Below the pieces are notes generated by a model. It ran no database searches, was not told the origin of the DNA, and saw only the letters and a program-made list of their open reading frames with translations. Positions 1 through 11,499 of a stretch of DNA of 64,000 nt are shown piece by piece. Each line of letters begins with the position of its first letter. Position 1 is the first letter of the stretch. Position numbers and translations under genes: made by a program. The stretch comes from Lumbricus rubellus (Eukaryota > Annelida > Clitellata > Crassiclitellata > Lumbricidae): positions 33,197,766 through 33,261,765 of the forward strand of contig OX243824.1 of NCBI GenBank assembly GCA_945859605.1. The letters run 5' to 3'.

Positions 1-1277
1 ATATCATGGACTTTCCCCTCAGTTGTGGAACTGATTTCTTATGAGTGTAGACGAGAATGTAGTTGGTTTTTGTCAAGTTAAGAAATATATCTTGCTTGCT
101 TTGAACCAATCAGACACTAGCATAAGTTTTTCATTCCTCATAGGATTTGTCTAGGACGAAGATATTGGAGTCGTCAGCAAATAGAATAAAGTGATATAGG
201 GAATATATTGGGAAGGTCTTTGATGTATATCAAGAATAGCAGAGGACCTAATATTGAGCCTTATGATACTCCAAATTGAAATTAATTTCCAGCTTGAAGT
301 TGCGCCATTGCATTTGACTTGCTGTTGTCTAATGTCTATGACTAAGATAATCCTTGAACGGAGAAAGAGGGATACCCTTACACCGTAGTTTTATAATTTT
401 TTAAATAAGTATCTCATGATCTACGCTGTACTGCTGTAGATTCTACAGTGTCAAATGCTTTGGTTAGATCTAGAAATTATTCCTCTGGAAATTCATTATT
501 ATTAATGGCTTCGGAAATCTGATCTTGGATATTAATTTTATCAGTGACATTGCAGTCGAATGACCTGATCTAAAGTGGTGCTGAAATGGTGTAGAATATT
601 GAATTTGGATAATTATGTAGCTATACAATATGCCGTCTATGATACATTACTTTTTCTAGTAGTTTAGAGAAGTAGGCAATATCGATATCGGTCTATAGTT
701 TGTTAAGTCGTATTTATTTTTTGCTAAATATTGGAGTAACTGTAGATCTTTTCAATTCATCGGGTACTATTCCTGTTAATAAGGAACAATTGTTTATATT
801 GGCTAGTGGGATTGCTATAAGATTCAGGTTTGGACCAACTATTCTCGGATCAAGTCGATCCGGTTCAGGACTATGAGTGAGTTTGAGAGCTTGGTTTAAC
901 TCTGGTAATTCTTCAGGCGATGTTGGGTTCACATCAGATGAATGAAGGGGTGAGGGTCTCAGGTAATTCATAAACTAGCTACATTTAGGCTAGTTGAAAC
1001 GCAATTGGTTTTCGATAGATTCTGAGCAATTCCAGTGAAGTAATTATTTAATTTTTCTGCCATTAATTCACTGTTAGTAATTATAGGCTGACCATTAATT
1101 GTCAGTGATTCAATTATAGTATCATCAGTCTTCGAATTAACTAGAGTTTTTTTTATGAGATTCCAAGTTTTTCAATATCTTTATTAGGCCTATATTTTAA
1201 GAATTCCGTGGCATAGTAATAGCGTTCTGCTTAACTTTCTTACCGTTTTGAATTTATTCCTATAATTTAGCCTATGT
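1..1277 (-). pseudogene. CR1/L2-like LINE reverse transcriptase, decayed 3' half
   Basis: On the - strand this stretch translates, with several stops and frameshifts, into a non-LTR reverse transcriptase. The clearest piece (971-714) carries the fingers region of the clade, with PDRLDPRIVGPNL and then GIVPDELKRSTVTPIF. Further on, the catalytic FADD box followed by SNIFVLD is encoded near 181-150. A palm-like YRPISILPYFSKLLEK segment lies between them. The matching endonuclease part is at 3238-3895, so one old LINE was split by the element at 1278-3235. It continues past the left edge. No intact ORF remains; it is a dead copy. Clade assignment (CR1/L2/jockey-like) is by motif pattern only. 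Confidence 0.8.
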
Positions 1278-1707
1278 AGGGTCAACCGGGGGGCTATGGA
1301 CCCCTTAAGCCTTTTGGCTATTATCGGCTTAATTTTAAATAAAGATTCTAATGTGAATATTCTATTTCAAGGTACTCTAGGAGAGGTACTTGGAACGTTA
1401 TTAAAAGCTGGAAAATAGAAACAGGTTTTTGTGGAAAATTCGAAAATATAATTTTGGTTTTGTGTCCATATCACCCCGGGATTGGGGGGATATGGACATG
1501 GGGTGTCCATATCACCCCACTAATGTCGATATCACCCAAAAGCACCTGATTGATAGGAAAGTTAATTAGAAACATTAAACAGTCATTAGGCTAACTTTAT
1601 GAGAACATTGGTAACCAGAACAAAGGCAACACTCTGTGTCCATCTCTGAAGACACGGACATGGGTGCTGGCCCTGGGAAATCTTCCGGTTCGTTGAGTAG
1701 CGTAGAC

Positions 1708-2619
1708 ATGGACAATAGATCCAATGCCATCGCCGGTACATTAAGCTGCCCAAACATTGGGGATATAGCAGAATCTTATGTCTCTTCCTGTAGACCTACA
1801 TTGAGTGGCACATACGATTTATCCAGCGCCTCATCCGGTAAGTTCAGCAAAACTGACATAGATGATGGTCCTAGTATTTAATATCGGCCTAAGAAACAAG
1901 CCGGATTATAGATTAATCTTCGCCAGAACTAACATCCGTAGACTTTCCATTAAGTTTCAGGGTCCTCTGCTTTGGAACAACCTACCTATAAACATCCGTA
2001 CCTCTAATAGCTTTTCGTGTTTTAAGCGTACTTTAAGAGCACACACACTGGAGCTTGTATTATAAATTGTTAGTTAAGTTAGTTAAGTTTGTTTTCTTTT
2101 TTTGGTTTCCTGCAGCATAGCTATTGCTGTTGCTATAGATTGTGTTTCCTAGACCTACTCGTTCTGTAAGCTGTCATCTTAATCTTCTTATTTCTACCTA
2201 GCTAAATAGGCCCCCTCCTAGCGGGACTTTGTCCCTTTGGTGAGCCTGTTGTTCCTAATCACTCTATGTGACATCCTCTGCTATGATTGCTTTTAGCTTG
2301 TTATATCTGCTGGCTGACATTTGAATTTTCTATTAAATTCCCGCATTGCATTTTACTGTGTAAGCCATGCATACATGCACTTTTACTATCATATTATGTG
2401 ATCATTATATCGTGTATGTTGATGGATCAATAAAAAACTTGAACTTGAACTTGAACTTGAACTTGAACTTGAACTCCTCTGGTATAACGCATAAGACATA
2501 GGATTGATCCGGTGCCATCACCGGTACATCAAGATGCCCAAACATTGGGGATATACCAGATCTCTTCCTGCGCTGTAGGTCTACATTGAGTGGCACATAC
2601 GATAGATCCAGCGCATCAC
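1708..2619 (+). repeat. Internal direct repeat split by a LINE insertion
   Basis: About 130 bp at 1708-1838 recur at 2493-2619; both contain GCCCAAACATTGGGGATAT and AGTGGCACATACGAT. They lie inside the TA-flanked element and are separated by the LINE 3' end at 1860-2476. The left copy is open for translation over 1636-1881, but the peptide resembles nothing I know. Confidence 0.65.
1860..2476 (+). mobile_element. CR1/L2-like LINE 3' end with hexamer tail
   Basis: The piece 1862-2065 encodes the last about 65 residues of a non-LTR reverse transcriptase (FARTNIRRLSIKFQGPLLWN, then NLPINIRTSNS). A 3' UTR of about 370 bp follows and ends in roughly six copies of the hexamer CTTGAA (2438-2476). 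A short 3' repeat tail is typical of these LINEs. It is strongly 5'-truncated and sits within the element at 1278-3235. Confidence 0.8.
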
Positions 2620-3237
2620 TGGTGCACCTGCTATTTTGGCATTGTCTAAAGACCACTGAACCCTAATGTGTCTATTTTTCAGAACTCTCGTAGCATTGTT
2701 TGCAATAATTATGATCACAAAAAGCAATTAAACATTATCAACATCAATAAGTCTGTTTAAAACATTCCTTACGTACAAAAAACACAGCTTGGCAGGTATG
2801 GACATTCAGCCGGGGGTGATATGGACAGTGTCCATATTCCCCCGGTGTCTCAGTGGCCATATCACCCCAATAGCAATGGCATATCGGATCGTTGCTTTCT
2901 CACGTTGAGAAAGCACATGACGTGAAATAAAAGACATATATACAATGTCAAATAGCCTTTATTTAAAACTGCCAACTTAAAAATTTTACCTTCCAAAGGC
3001 ACATTTTTATATAATTTTCAGAATCAGGGTTAGCTATTACATGGAAATGGGATAATTTGAAAAACAACGCATATAAGTCTGAATTTTACCATCGCGACAT
3101 CAGATTATAGTTGAAAGGTGAAGGACGAATGTGCATAGAGCTATAAACAGACTAGAATTTATTATATTATCACATTAAGCTGTAGAAGACGGGTGGCCAT
3201 AACACCCAGGGTGTCCATAACCCCCCGGGTGACCCTA

Positions 3238-3895
3238 ATAAACGTTTGTTTACTCGTCGGGTTTGGATTTTTTTATATTTTAAATAGGATCTACAAGTTT
3301 GATTTCTTTATACAAGGTTTTAGAAGTCCCATAGTCATCCAAGGGTGGCTGAAAGTTTGACGATTACGCTTATTCACTGTTATCAGTGGGAAGGAAGGCC
3401 GTGTTATATGCATTCGTAAACACATCAAGAAAAGTTCCATATACTTTTGGTGGATCATTTTCTTACACAGGTCTGAGACGGGAGTGAAATCAGATTGCGA
3501 TATGAGCAGTCTACATTGCTCTACCGCCTGATCATTTATGATTTTTGTAGTAGCCTATATGATGTTGGTTTGTCTTGCTTTGTGGGTTCCATAAGATACC
3601 ACCCCTATTACGGGTAAGTGATCTGAGAGACTGAGACATCAGTGACAATGATCGAAGAGTTCATAATTCTAGGCCAAGTAGGCTATTAGTAAATAAATAT
3701 ATTATCGATTAGTGTAGAGGTTGTATCAGTTATACGTGTAGGTTGTAGGATGGCAGGCAGTAAATGATGAGATGAGATGCAGTCTAGGATATTGTTTGTC
3801 AGTCAATGTTGAAATCACCCATCACACTATCTCTTTTTTAGAATCTTGTATTCATTTCATATAATATTGACAGCAGATTGTCATCGTATAACAAC
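3238..3895 (-). pseudogene. LINE endonuclease-domain remnant
   Basis: The - strand gives MGDFNID near 3810, followed by a downstream PTRITDTTSTLIDNIF motif; both are hallmarks of the apurinic-type endonuclease of CR1/jockey LINEs. Stops and frame changes are frequent. The segment is the 5' part of the same LINE whose RT lies at 1-1277; the 1958-bp insertion separates them. Confidence 0.75.
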
Positions 3896-4456
3896 CAATA
3901 TAATAGACCTACAACCTTTTGTACAACGCCACAAACCCTCAGCTAGCCTACTTAGCTAAACAGCGTTAATTAAAGATCAGATGACCAACCGCTTATTAAT
4001 TATTATATCAGCAAACAACACTCATATAATTTGTGTGGTTGTTTGATCACGAGTCACTCAGTTCAATAATTAATCAGACGACAAAAACGTTTCGACAGAT
4101 AATATTTATTTATAATCAGAATTCAGTCATTTAGGCCACTATGTTAATTACCGTATCTGTGGAAGCTCAGCTGTCAATAGAAGATATCACGAAATTTTAA
4201 AACGTTAGGAATACAACATGAAAATATGCTAAAAACGTTGTCTATTGCTTTGACTTTGAATGCTTTGTCGTTTGAAGGGCAGCTATCGACCTTTCAAAAT
4301 CCTATAGACACCAAGTTTATGGGATGGACAGATTTTGTTTGTGTTCGAAGCGCCTTTGGGGTTTAGGTTTAGACTCACAAACTCTTGCGTAATGGCGTAA
4401 TTCTTTTATAGTTTTCTTTTTTGAAAATATTCAATTTTTACAACAATTAGGCCTAC
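3896..4456. other. No feature recognised
   Basis: AT-rich sequence without an ORF of note, recognisable repeat or splice-flanked exon. Confidence 0.4.
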
Positions 4457-4688
4457 AGGGCGCGGTGGTGTAGTGGGTATGTTTGTTGCCTTGCAGCCGG
4501 TGTGTTGCAGGTTCCAATCCACCTCAAGTGGCCGCGTAAGGACATTGGGAAAATCTTTCACTCGCAATTGCTCAGCGCTTCGGCGTGAAACTCCGATGCA
4601 GTGTTCGCGCTACAGTAGTCGGGAGCGCCTCGGAGTAGGAGACTGAAGGAGCGCTATAATAAGTGCATATACAAACAAATACAAGCAC
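4457..4688 (+). mobile_element. tRNA-derived SINE, family 1, copy 1
   Basis: The head resembles a tRNA promoter, with a GGTGGTGTAGTGGGTATG A box and a GGTTCCAATCC B box. The body has a CGCTTCGGCGTGAAACTCC stretch. The tail (GGGAGCGCCTCGGAGTAG, then GGAGCGCTATAATAAGTGC, then ACAAACAAATACAA) matches 3' ends of LINEs in this window. Other copies lie at 17416-17641 and 26302-26525 on the - strand. Confidence 0.85.
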
Positions 4689-5575
4689 ACATTGAAAATC
4701 TCGCAAGATGAATACTAAAAAATATGATTTAACATACCAATTAAGGTCCAAATAAACGGAAAGAAATTCGTTAATGAAAATAGCTAGGCCTATAGACCTA
4801 ATTTTATTTGAGTCTTAATTAGCAAAATGCCAGAAAATAGCTCCAACTAAATCAATCGCCGTGCTCCTCTTGAGCAATGAGCATAGTATTCAATGCAATG
4901 CTTAATTAATTATTATTTATTTAAAATCGCTTAGATAGAGAGTTCCTATAAAGCAAGAACTCTGTAATATGTCGGTCGTACTGGCGGCGGTTCAGTGTGG
5001 ATGAGCAGATGACGCTAGAAGCCACATCGCATTACGCAACCAAAGCCGCTCCAACATCCCCAGCGACATGCTCGCTTCTGAATGGCAGCAGCACCATCGT
5101 CTAAAAACAGAACAAGTCTTTGTGAGCGAGTGTACTGATACAGGTTTGCTTTATGACACTCGTGAAATGCGCTATATGAATAGTCGAATGAAGTAGGCCT
5201 ATTGTGACAATAGATAGGAGGTTGTATAGCGACCATTCAAGGTCCCATACTCGTAGCCGTTCCCGGCCAATTCCATGAATGAGGAAAGCAGTCAACAGTG
5301 TATTAAATTTAGAGCAGTTTGCAAATGTGTCGCATAATAGTCTCTGGAAGCCCGTTCCAGCTTGCTGGCAGTATTAAGCTTAGGTGAAGTAATGTCTCGC
5401 AACTGAAAGGAACATACACGTTGTACAGTCTGGGTAGTGTACAGTAATACTTGTTTGTCTGTCATTACATCATTGTGAGAGGCAGCTTCCGCTCCACCAG
5501 GTAGGCTACACAAACGCCTACTTGCTGTGGATGGGCTATAATAATTAGTTACATATGCTAGATTATTATTACTAT
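4689..5575. other. No feature recognised
   Basis: No convincing coding or mobile sequence. Several short open frames overlap one another on the - strand around 5015-5513 but show no domain, no splice-consistent boundaries and no similarity to each other. Confidence 0.4.
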
Positions 5576-6185
5576 TACTAGCTGGGATACCCGGCGATGC
5601 CCTGGAATTTTATGTAAATAGGCGTGAAGCTATGGCGACGGAATGGAAATAACAAATGTTTGGTTTTCGCGCCCCCCACCATGACGGTCCAGCCAGTGGA
5701 GGGGGCCATGGAGGGGGCGTATGCAAAGTTTCATATCAATAGCTGCAAAAGTGCAAAAAATTTCGCTCCAAAATTTTAACACCCCATACAGCACCCTGCC
5801 CCCCGACCAGGCCCATGCGGGGCGAGATGTGGGCTGGTTTGGGGCGATGTGGTCCCGGTGGCACTCCATCTAGCTGCAACTTTTCAGGTGAATAGCTGTG
5901 AAACTATGGCGATGGTATAAAAATAGGGAAAATGGAGTTTTTTGCCCCCGCCCATTCTCCCCATGGCGGTAGGGATTCGCCAACTCGATTACTGGGGGTA
6001 CCTGAAGTTCCTCTGTCTAAATGCAAAATTTGACATCAATAGCTGCAAAAAAAATTTTCGCGTCCCCCACAATTCCCCTATCCTGACCCCCATGGTGTTA
6101 TAAATTCGCCAACCCCTGCACTTTTTAAGTGTGATGGATCCCTGTCTAGGTGCAAAGTTTCAGATCAATAGCTGCGAAACTGTGG
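5576..6185 (+). repeat. Degenerate tandem repeat
   Basis: Phrases such as GCAAAGTTTCATATCAATAGCTG recur near 5722, 6020 and 6152, together with AATAGCTGTGAAACTATGGCG and C-rich CCCCCCACCATGACGG-type blocks. Spacing is roughly 130-300 bp. It looks like old tandem units of an unidentified repeat. Confidence 0.55.
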
Positions 6186-6203
6186 GCGTGTATTCTGGAC
6201 ATA

Positions 6204-6278
6204 TCCACATACATACATACATACATACATACACCCTTTCTTATAGATATAGATTATTATTGTTATTATTATCACTAC

Positions 6279-6309
<31 letters not shown>

Positions 6310-6379
6310 GTTTTGGTTTTTTTGCCCCGAGGTATACAGGACCCCTCAGGGACTTCGTTATTATTGTTATTATTATCAC

Positions 6380-6415
<36 letters not shown>

Positions 6416-6465
6416 AATTATTATTTTTACCCAAGGTATCAATGATCCCTCAGGATTTTTAAAAA
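6204..6465 (+). repeat. CATA and ATT microsatellites with paired short hairpins
   Basis: A CATA run (6207-6232) is followed by two ATT runs (6251-6310 and 6357-6425). Each ATT run is followed by a short imperfect palindrome: GCCCCGAGG...CCTCAGGGAC at 6324-6353 and ACCCAAGG...CCTCAGG at 6429-6456. The same pair recurs at 31868-32010, and a single unit lies at 63915-63942. Confidence 0.8.
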
Positions 6466-6838
6466 TTAGTTGGGGTAATGTTCCGGAATGGCTAGTTTCC
6501 GTAAATGCCCCTTACAGTATTGTCTATTATTTTAAACTGCATAAATTATGTCAGCTTTTACTTATAATAAGCGAAATAGATTAATTGATTGATTGATTGA
6601 TAGAAATCTAATGATTATGGCTCACGAAACCAGCGAACCACATCGATTTTCATATATTTTCAACAGGGTTGGCTCTTTGAGATGCAATTGGAGTCAATTT
6701 ACTTTACGAAATACATAAGAACGTATCCTGATTGTTATGTGGATGGAAATAGAATCGAAAAGATCGATCCAATTGTATGCCACAATTAGCTTAGCCTACA
6801 CATGGCTTAAGCTTATACATGTACAATTGTACATGTAC

Positions 6839-6985
6839 CTGTGGCAATATCTTCAGCGTCGAGCCCTCGCGAAGTCTTTTGGCCATGCAGCCAATTGAGA
6901 TAAGTCTCGAACGATGTAGAACTTCCTTCCGGTTGAATTGTCTTCCATTCTTCATACAGACCTTGTATTTCTCCATTGTCGTGTC
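6839..6985 (-). CDS. Putative internal exon, unknown gene (module 2)
   Basis: On the - strand a 147-bp open stretch is bounded by a good acceptor (TTACTATTTTTTAACAG) and a consensus donor (CACAG|GTACAT). It is phase 1 at both ends, so it can be added or skipped without a frameshift. The peptide contains GLYEEWKT, PEGSSTSFETYL and WLHG. The exon at 8414-8590 encodes a related pattern (ALYNEYVLWK, PGSDTSFATFY) in the same phase and orientation, which suggests repeated modules of one gene. I do not recognise the family. No first or last exon was found. Confidence 0.5.
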
Positions 6986-7159
6986 CTGTTAAAAAATAGT
7001 AAGGAATTGATCTCAATACTTCACAGGGGTCGTGGTCGACAGGGTTAGGGTAAAGGCGGGTCCGCGAATCTCTGCCACCTTGGGGCCACGGTCGGGGGTG
7101 GGACAAAAACCTACACTGTCCCTACTTTTCAGCCTTGCCATGCATATTTTCACACTTAT

Positions 7160-7560
7160 TCACCTCAAACGTTACAATTAGACCGATTTTTACCCGGGCC
7201 ACCTTGTCTCCACCCAACACACACCTCGGCCCGCATGGCCGGGTGGGGCAGGGTATTGTTGAGGTGGGAGAAATTTTTCTCAAATAACAAAATTTCGCGG
7301 ATGGCGTAGCGGGGGAGGTCGGAGTGTGGTGGGGTTGAGAAGGAGGGAGGGATGGAGGTAGAGAGGAAGAAAGAAAGGGAGATGGAGAAACGGAGAGACG
7401 GAGGGATAGAGGGAGGTAGGGACGGAGAGAGGGAGGGAGGGAGCAAGGATTGAGGGAAGGAGGGAGGGATTGAGGAAGGGAGTGAGGGAGGGAGAGAGAG
7501 GGAGGGAGGATTGGCGGAGAACGGGCCGAATTCTAAATTTCCGGGCAGCGGAGGATACCC
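7160..7560. repeat. Purine-rich GGGA low-complexity tract
   Basis: Nearly all of 7320-7510 is GGGA/GGAG on the + strand. Serine/proline-rich open frames on the other strand are products of this composition. The border at 7525-7563 (TTCTAAATTTCC...GGAGGATACCCCAG) resembles 32145-32193, a hint of a shared old repeat. Confidence 0.7.
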
Positions 7561-8104
7561 CAGTTAGCAATATTATAATCATACAAGACTATGGTAGAAT
7601 CGCTGCAAGGAGATTCTGAATAAGCTCCATGTTGGTAAAAAAACTATTAAAAAAATTATAGTCCAATGCCTATTTCAATATTTAGCGCAGTAACAATAAT
7701 TTTTTTCTGTGACTCAAGTCTTTCCCAATGGAGTATCTAAGAGACTAGTCTATGAAATTTTTATGAATTCATGACACAGGCTGATTTGAACTGGCACGTG
7801 TTAGAATGGATCCAGAATCCTCACAAAAATGCGCCACATGATAATTATTAATATAGTCTAGGCTTCTGATCTAGAAAGATCCAAGTTAACGTAAATTAAA
7901 AATTTATACTCGACCGTCTCTTTGAAGACACGCTTTTTGGAAGATCACAACGACAGTAATTTATCACATTGATTATAATTATAGCACATTATGAGTAGTT
8001 CTCTTGGAGAAGCGAAATGTAAATTCCGAAATAAACGAATGAACATAATATCCTGCAATTTTCGTCCACTACAATCATCCAACGTCATTGAAGCAGTTCA
8101 GATG
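7561..8104. other. No feature recognised (likely intron of the - strand gene)
   Basis: AT-rich sequence lying between the two candidate - strand exons; no repeat family or further exon recognised. Confidence 0.35.
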
Positions 8105-8352
8105 CTAGTAGAGACCAATCAATCAATCAATCAATCAACCAATCAACCAATCAATCAACCAACCAATCAATCAATCAATTGATCGATCAATCAACGAAAC
8201 TATATATCAGTCGTTATGTCTCTCTATCTATCTATCCATCTATCTATCAATCAGTCAGTCAATCAATCAAACAGTCAGAATTTATATAGCGCCCTTCAGG
8301 GTCCCAACTCAGAGGTCTTTCAATTTTCAATCTTTCAATCTTTCAATCTTTT
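8105..8352 (+). repeat. CAAT/CTAT/TTTCAA microsatellite cluster
   Basis: Runs of CAAT (8115-8180), CTAT (8222-8250), CAGT/CAAT (8250-8275) and TTTCAATC (8317-8350). A GCGCCCTTCAGGGTCCCAACTCAGAGG segment (8290-8317) in the middle is a relic of the LINE/SINE tail seen elsewhere. Confidence 0.85.
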
Positions 8353-8413
8353 ATTTTAAGCGCAAATCCTGAAATTAAAATTGAGAAGCAACAGAACAAG
8401 AATGCATGAATAC

Positions 8414-8590
8414 CCAATTCAATTTCATCGCCAGGCTGTGGCTCATCAACCTCTCGCTCATCAAACTGTCGACTTGCAGCAGATCGAAGTTTTATCGAAT
8501 CGTAAAAGGTTGCAAACGATGTGTCACTGCCAGGTGCTTGATCACCTTTCCATAGAACGTATTCGTTGTATAGCGCTTTACCGCGGTTTG
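8414..8590 (-). CDS. Putative internal exon, unknown gene (module 1)
   Basis: A 177-bp open stretch on the - strand follows an acceptor (GCATGTTTCTGTAG) and ends at TTGG|GTATTC. Both junctions are phase 1, like the exon at 6839-6985. The 59-residue product has ANRGKALYNEYVLWK, GDQAPGSDTSFATFYD and an acidic end, DEREVDEPQPGDEIELG. A further phase-1 acceptor lies upstream at 8909-8910 (TATCCCCTTGCAG), leading into EIAQRRFRLQR and a GTGAGC donor after 33 bp; that microexon is uncertain. The function is unknown. Confidence 0.5.
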
Positions 8591-8959
8591 CTACAGAAAC
8601 ATGCAGCATAGTTTAAAGTGCATGAGAGACAAAGTCAATTTCAAACAACCAAAAAACATACCGTAGTTTATAAAGCAAGTTTCATAAAGCAATTTATATT
8701 GGCCTCTATTATGAATAATTAGTTGCAGACTCTCGATGCATATCACAATCATGTTTTTTATTGTGTGGTTGGCCAAGTGGTTTGGAATTGCCTTCCTTTT
8801 GGAGGCACGCTTGCACCAGAGACTCAAAATCCTTCCTCACGCAACTTAAGACTGTTCTTTTTGGAGCGCGCTCACCGCGCTGAAGTCGAAATCGCCTCTG
8901 AGCAATTTCTGCAAGGGGATATAAACGTTTTAGAATGAATACTAGACACTGAATGAATG

Positions 8960-9135
8960 GTAGCACCACACTTAGGCTAATACCGCGGCACTTAATAGCG
9001 CGACACTTAATACAGTTTGATTTCGACGACATTAAATTTTATTCCCGCTTCAGTTAAACTCACCGACAATTTTTTATTTTGCGACAGTAACTACCACTGA
9101 AGTCATAATCACAGACTTCTGATACCGCGTCATTA
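8960..9135. repeat. Left arm of a microrepeat-built inverted repeat
   Basis: Short phrases such as GCGACACTTAATAC and CGGCACTTAATAGC repeat loosely here. Their reverse complements (GTATTAAGTGTCGC) fill 11500-11660, on the other side of the hAT element at 9327-11051. The two arms look like the ends of an older element into which the hAT inserted. The outer boundaries are not sharp. Confidence 0.5.
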
Positions 9136-9326
9136 TAGGCTATAACACATTACACAGCAGTATGAATATCGTATGCTACGAATAATTAATTGCTGTCCAC
9201 ATAAAATTATGCCTTTTTTGTGCCTCTGAGTTTAATTAAGTTGGTCTATTCCTTTGTACATAAAGCGGCTGAACGAATAGAGCAAACTATGATATGTCGT
9301 AATAATACGAATAGGCTACACTAAAC

Positions 9327-11051
9327 CAGCGGTTCTCAACCGGGGGTCCGAGGACCCCTGGGGTCCGCGGCGATCTGCCAGGGGGGGTCCGCGAGCAAGT
9401 CCTGGAAATTATACATTTCTTAGTTAAAAACTTAGAAACAGATAATTGTTCGTCAATTTTTCAAATTTTCCCCTTTTCAATGGCAATATGAAACTTATAA
9501 CACGCTGACAAATTCATCTGCTTTAGATAGGTAGGCTTGTTTTAATAACTATAGGCCTATAGAGTGCAGACTGAATCTATTTTTTGATCTGAGAATAAAA
9601 ATGGTTATACTAATTTCACCAAGGCACGTCCAATAAACTCTCGTCTTTTTGTTACATTAAGTTCGGGGAAATCATGCACAGTTAATGATATAGAGTCATA
9701 GACTATAGGCCAGCCGAATTTCATTGGCTATCAACGGGGAAAAGTTTGTAGACCTAACAGACTCTTTAGATTAGATTTTGGGATTCTTTAACCCTCATAG
9801 GGTCACGAAATTTCTCAACCGATTTTGGTCACCTGGGGGTAAAAAAATACCCCCACTGTGATTCGCATGATTCCTATGATAAACTCCGATTTTCAAGTAT
9901 AAAACTAAAAGAGATTATTTATAGAAGGTTCGCGGAATGCACTGGAACAAAGAAACATGTGCAGCACTTCAGGAAAATCAAAATGGCGGACAAAATGGCC
10001 GCCATAATCTTAAATGGTTATAAGTGAAGTTATGTATGCAGTGGAAACATGATTTCAGAGTCTAAATCAACAGTTTCGAGGTCAAGGAATGCAATGGAAC
10101 CAAATTCACATATGTGGCACTGCACGAAAATCAAAATGGCGGACAAAATGGCGGCCAGAATATTAAAATGGCTATCAGCTAAGTCATATGTGCATTAGAA
10201 ACATGAGCTCAGGGTCTAAATTGATGCTACACTTGTTAACTTCACATGATTTGCTGTAGACAGTTTCATTTATTCGTCCTAATTTTATGAAACCAAAACG
10301 ATTTCTATATATAAAACGATACTAATCATGACATACGTTTCTATTTGCCCGTGCTGGAGTCGGGAGCGCCTCTGAGTAGTTTCCTTGAAGAGGCGCTATA
10401 TAAATACTTGAATGAATGAATGATACTATATATAATGTTCAGATACTGATAAGGAGACATTGTGACAGCAACACACTCACGTGTAACGCATGCATAATGC
10501 TATATGTTTATGAATTCTTGACTAAAATAGCTACGAAGTGGTCCATTTTCGTACTTTATAGCCGATTTGGGTGCATGGATAGATAAGAAAACTGGATGCA
10601 TTCTGTGCATAAAACATATTTAGGCAAAGTCACAAAAGCGATTTCTTCAACTATTTTCAGGGGAAAAATTTTCCGTGAAAAACCGAGCTGGGGGTATTTT
10701 TTTACCCCCCGGTGACCCTATAAGGGTTAAGAGAGTTTCTTAGAGAAAAATGTAAACTGTGCTCAAATACATGTGCCTAAAGCTTACATTAAAACAAAAT
10801 ACTGGTTAAAAAAATAAATTTCATATAATCTTATTATATAAATTTGTAGGCCTGTACTACAGGAGTGCATGGGCATAGCCTATAGGCTATAGTATAACAC
10901 TCGTATATAGGCCTATTATTATATAGGATAATGGAGTCGCACAGTCGCGATAGCCTAATGCGCCAAAAGGCACCAAATTTTATTGGGGGTCCGTGACCGG
11001 GACACAAAATTAAAAGGGGGTGCGTGAGTCTGAAAAGGTTGAGAACCACTG
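9327..11051. mobile_element. hAT-type DNA transposon, non-autonomous
   Basis: Terminal inverted repeats start CAGCGGTTCTCAACC on the left and CAGTGGTTCTCAACC read inward from the right. A perfect 8-bp duplication CACTAAAC lies at 9319-9326 and 11052-11059. Eight-bp duplications and CAG...CTG ends are the hAT signature. There is no transposase; the interior is occupied by a piggyBac-type element (9792-10726). The GGGGTCCG-rich subterminal region is imperfectly shared between the ends. Confidence 0.9.
9792..10726. mobile_element. piggyBac-type MITE nested in the hAT element
   Basis: TTAA flanks both ends (9788-9791 and 10727-10730), and the ends are inverted, CCCTCATAGGGTCAC against CCCTTATAGGGTCAC. 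A second inverted block is GGGGGTAAAAAAATACCCCC, which is itself palindromic. The interior has a diverged tandem duplication around 9940-10210 containing CAAAATGGCGGACAAAATGG twice. At 10340-10430 there is a relic LINE/SINE tail with GAATGAATGAATGA. No transposase. Confidence 0.88.
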
Positions 11052-11409
11052 CACTAAACAACATCGCCACAATGTCAATGGAAGCAAGGTTTAGCGATGT
11101 AAAAAAATCGGTTCAGTTGAACGGCAATGCTCGTTTCACAACACGACGTCCCACATAATCAACGTTTAATGAGAAAGATGCGACATAGCACAAAGAAACA
11201 CAAGGCTTTCGGTAGCGTCGTGAGTATTCCTACGTCATCCTTCAGATAGGCTATCCGGGAAATACCTCATGAGGTGAAGATGGAGACCTCCGACGCTATT
11301 CATAGTTGACTTCATGTTCGAGATATATTTTTAATAGTGCTATTGAACAATTTCCCTGGTGGGTATACGCTGGTCATTTTAATTTTTTTGTAACGTGTGA
11401 TAATAATCA

Positions 11410-11465
11410 ATCACGTAACTTATATGGCGCCCCTTCAAGATCTCTATTCAGAGGCGAATTTTGCT
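11410..11465 (-). mobile_element. LINE/SINE 3'-tail relic
   Basis: CTTATATGGCGCCCCTTCAA followed by CTCTATTCAGAGGCG is the conserved 3' tail of the LINE/SINE families in this window, reading on the - strand. Confidence 0.5.
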
Positions 11466-11499
11466 CTTCAGTTGATTTTGCTGAATTTTATTGATATCA

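Larger units (their letters stand above)
1278..3235. mobile_element. TA-flanked terminal-inverted-repeat DNA element
   Basis: The ends are inverted: GGGTCAACCGGGGGGCTATG on the left against GGGTCACCCGGGGGGTTATG read inward from the right. TA lies immediately outside both ends (1276-1277 and 3236-3237), consistent with a 2-bp TA duplication. The element interrupts the LINE whose halves lie on each side. A phrase like GTCCATATCACCCC recurs near both ends (about 1460-1540, 2810-2870, 3190-3225). No transposase was recognised. The superfamily is unassigned: the TA suggests Tc1/mariner or ISL2EU-like, while the GGG start would suit Harbinger, but a 3-bp duplication is not seen. Confidence 0.7.

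Noticed and set aside
7165..7582. Ser/Pro/Leu-rich proteins on the - strand
   Set aside because: Composition of the GGGA tract.
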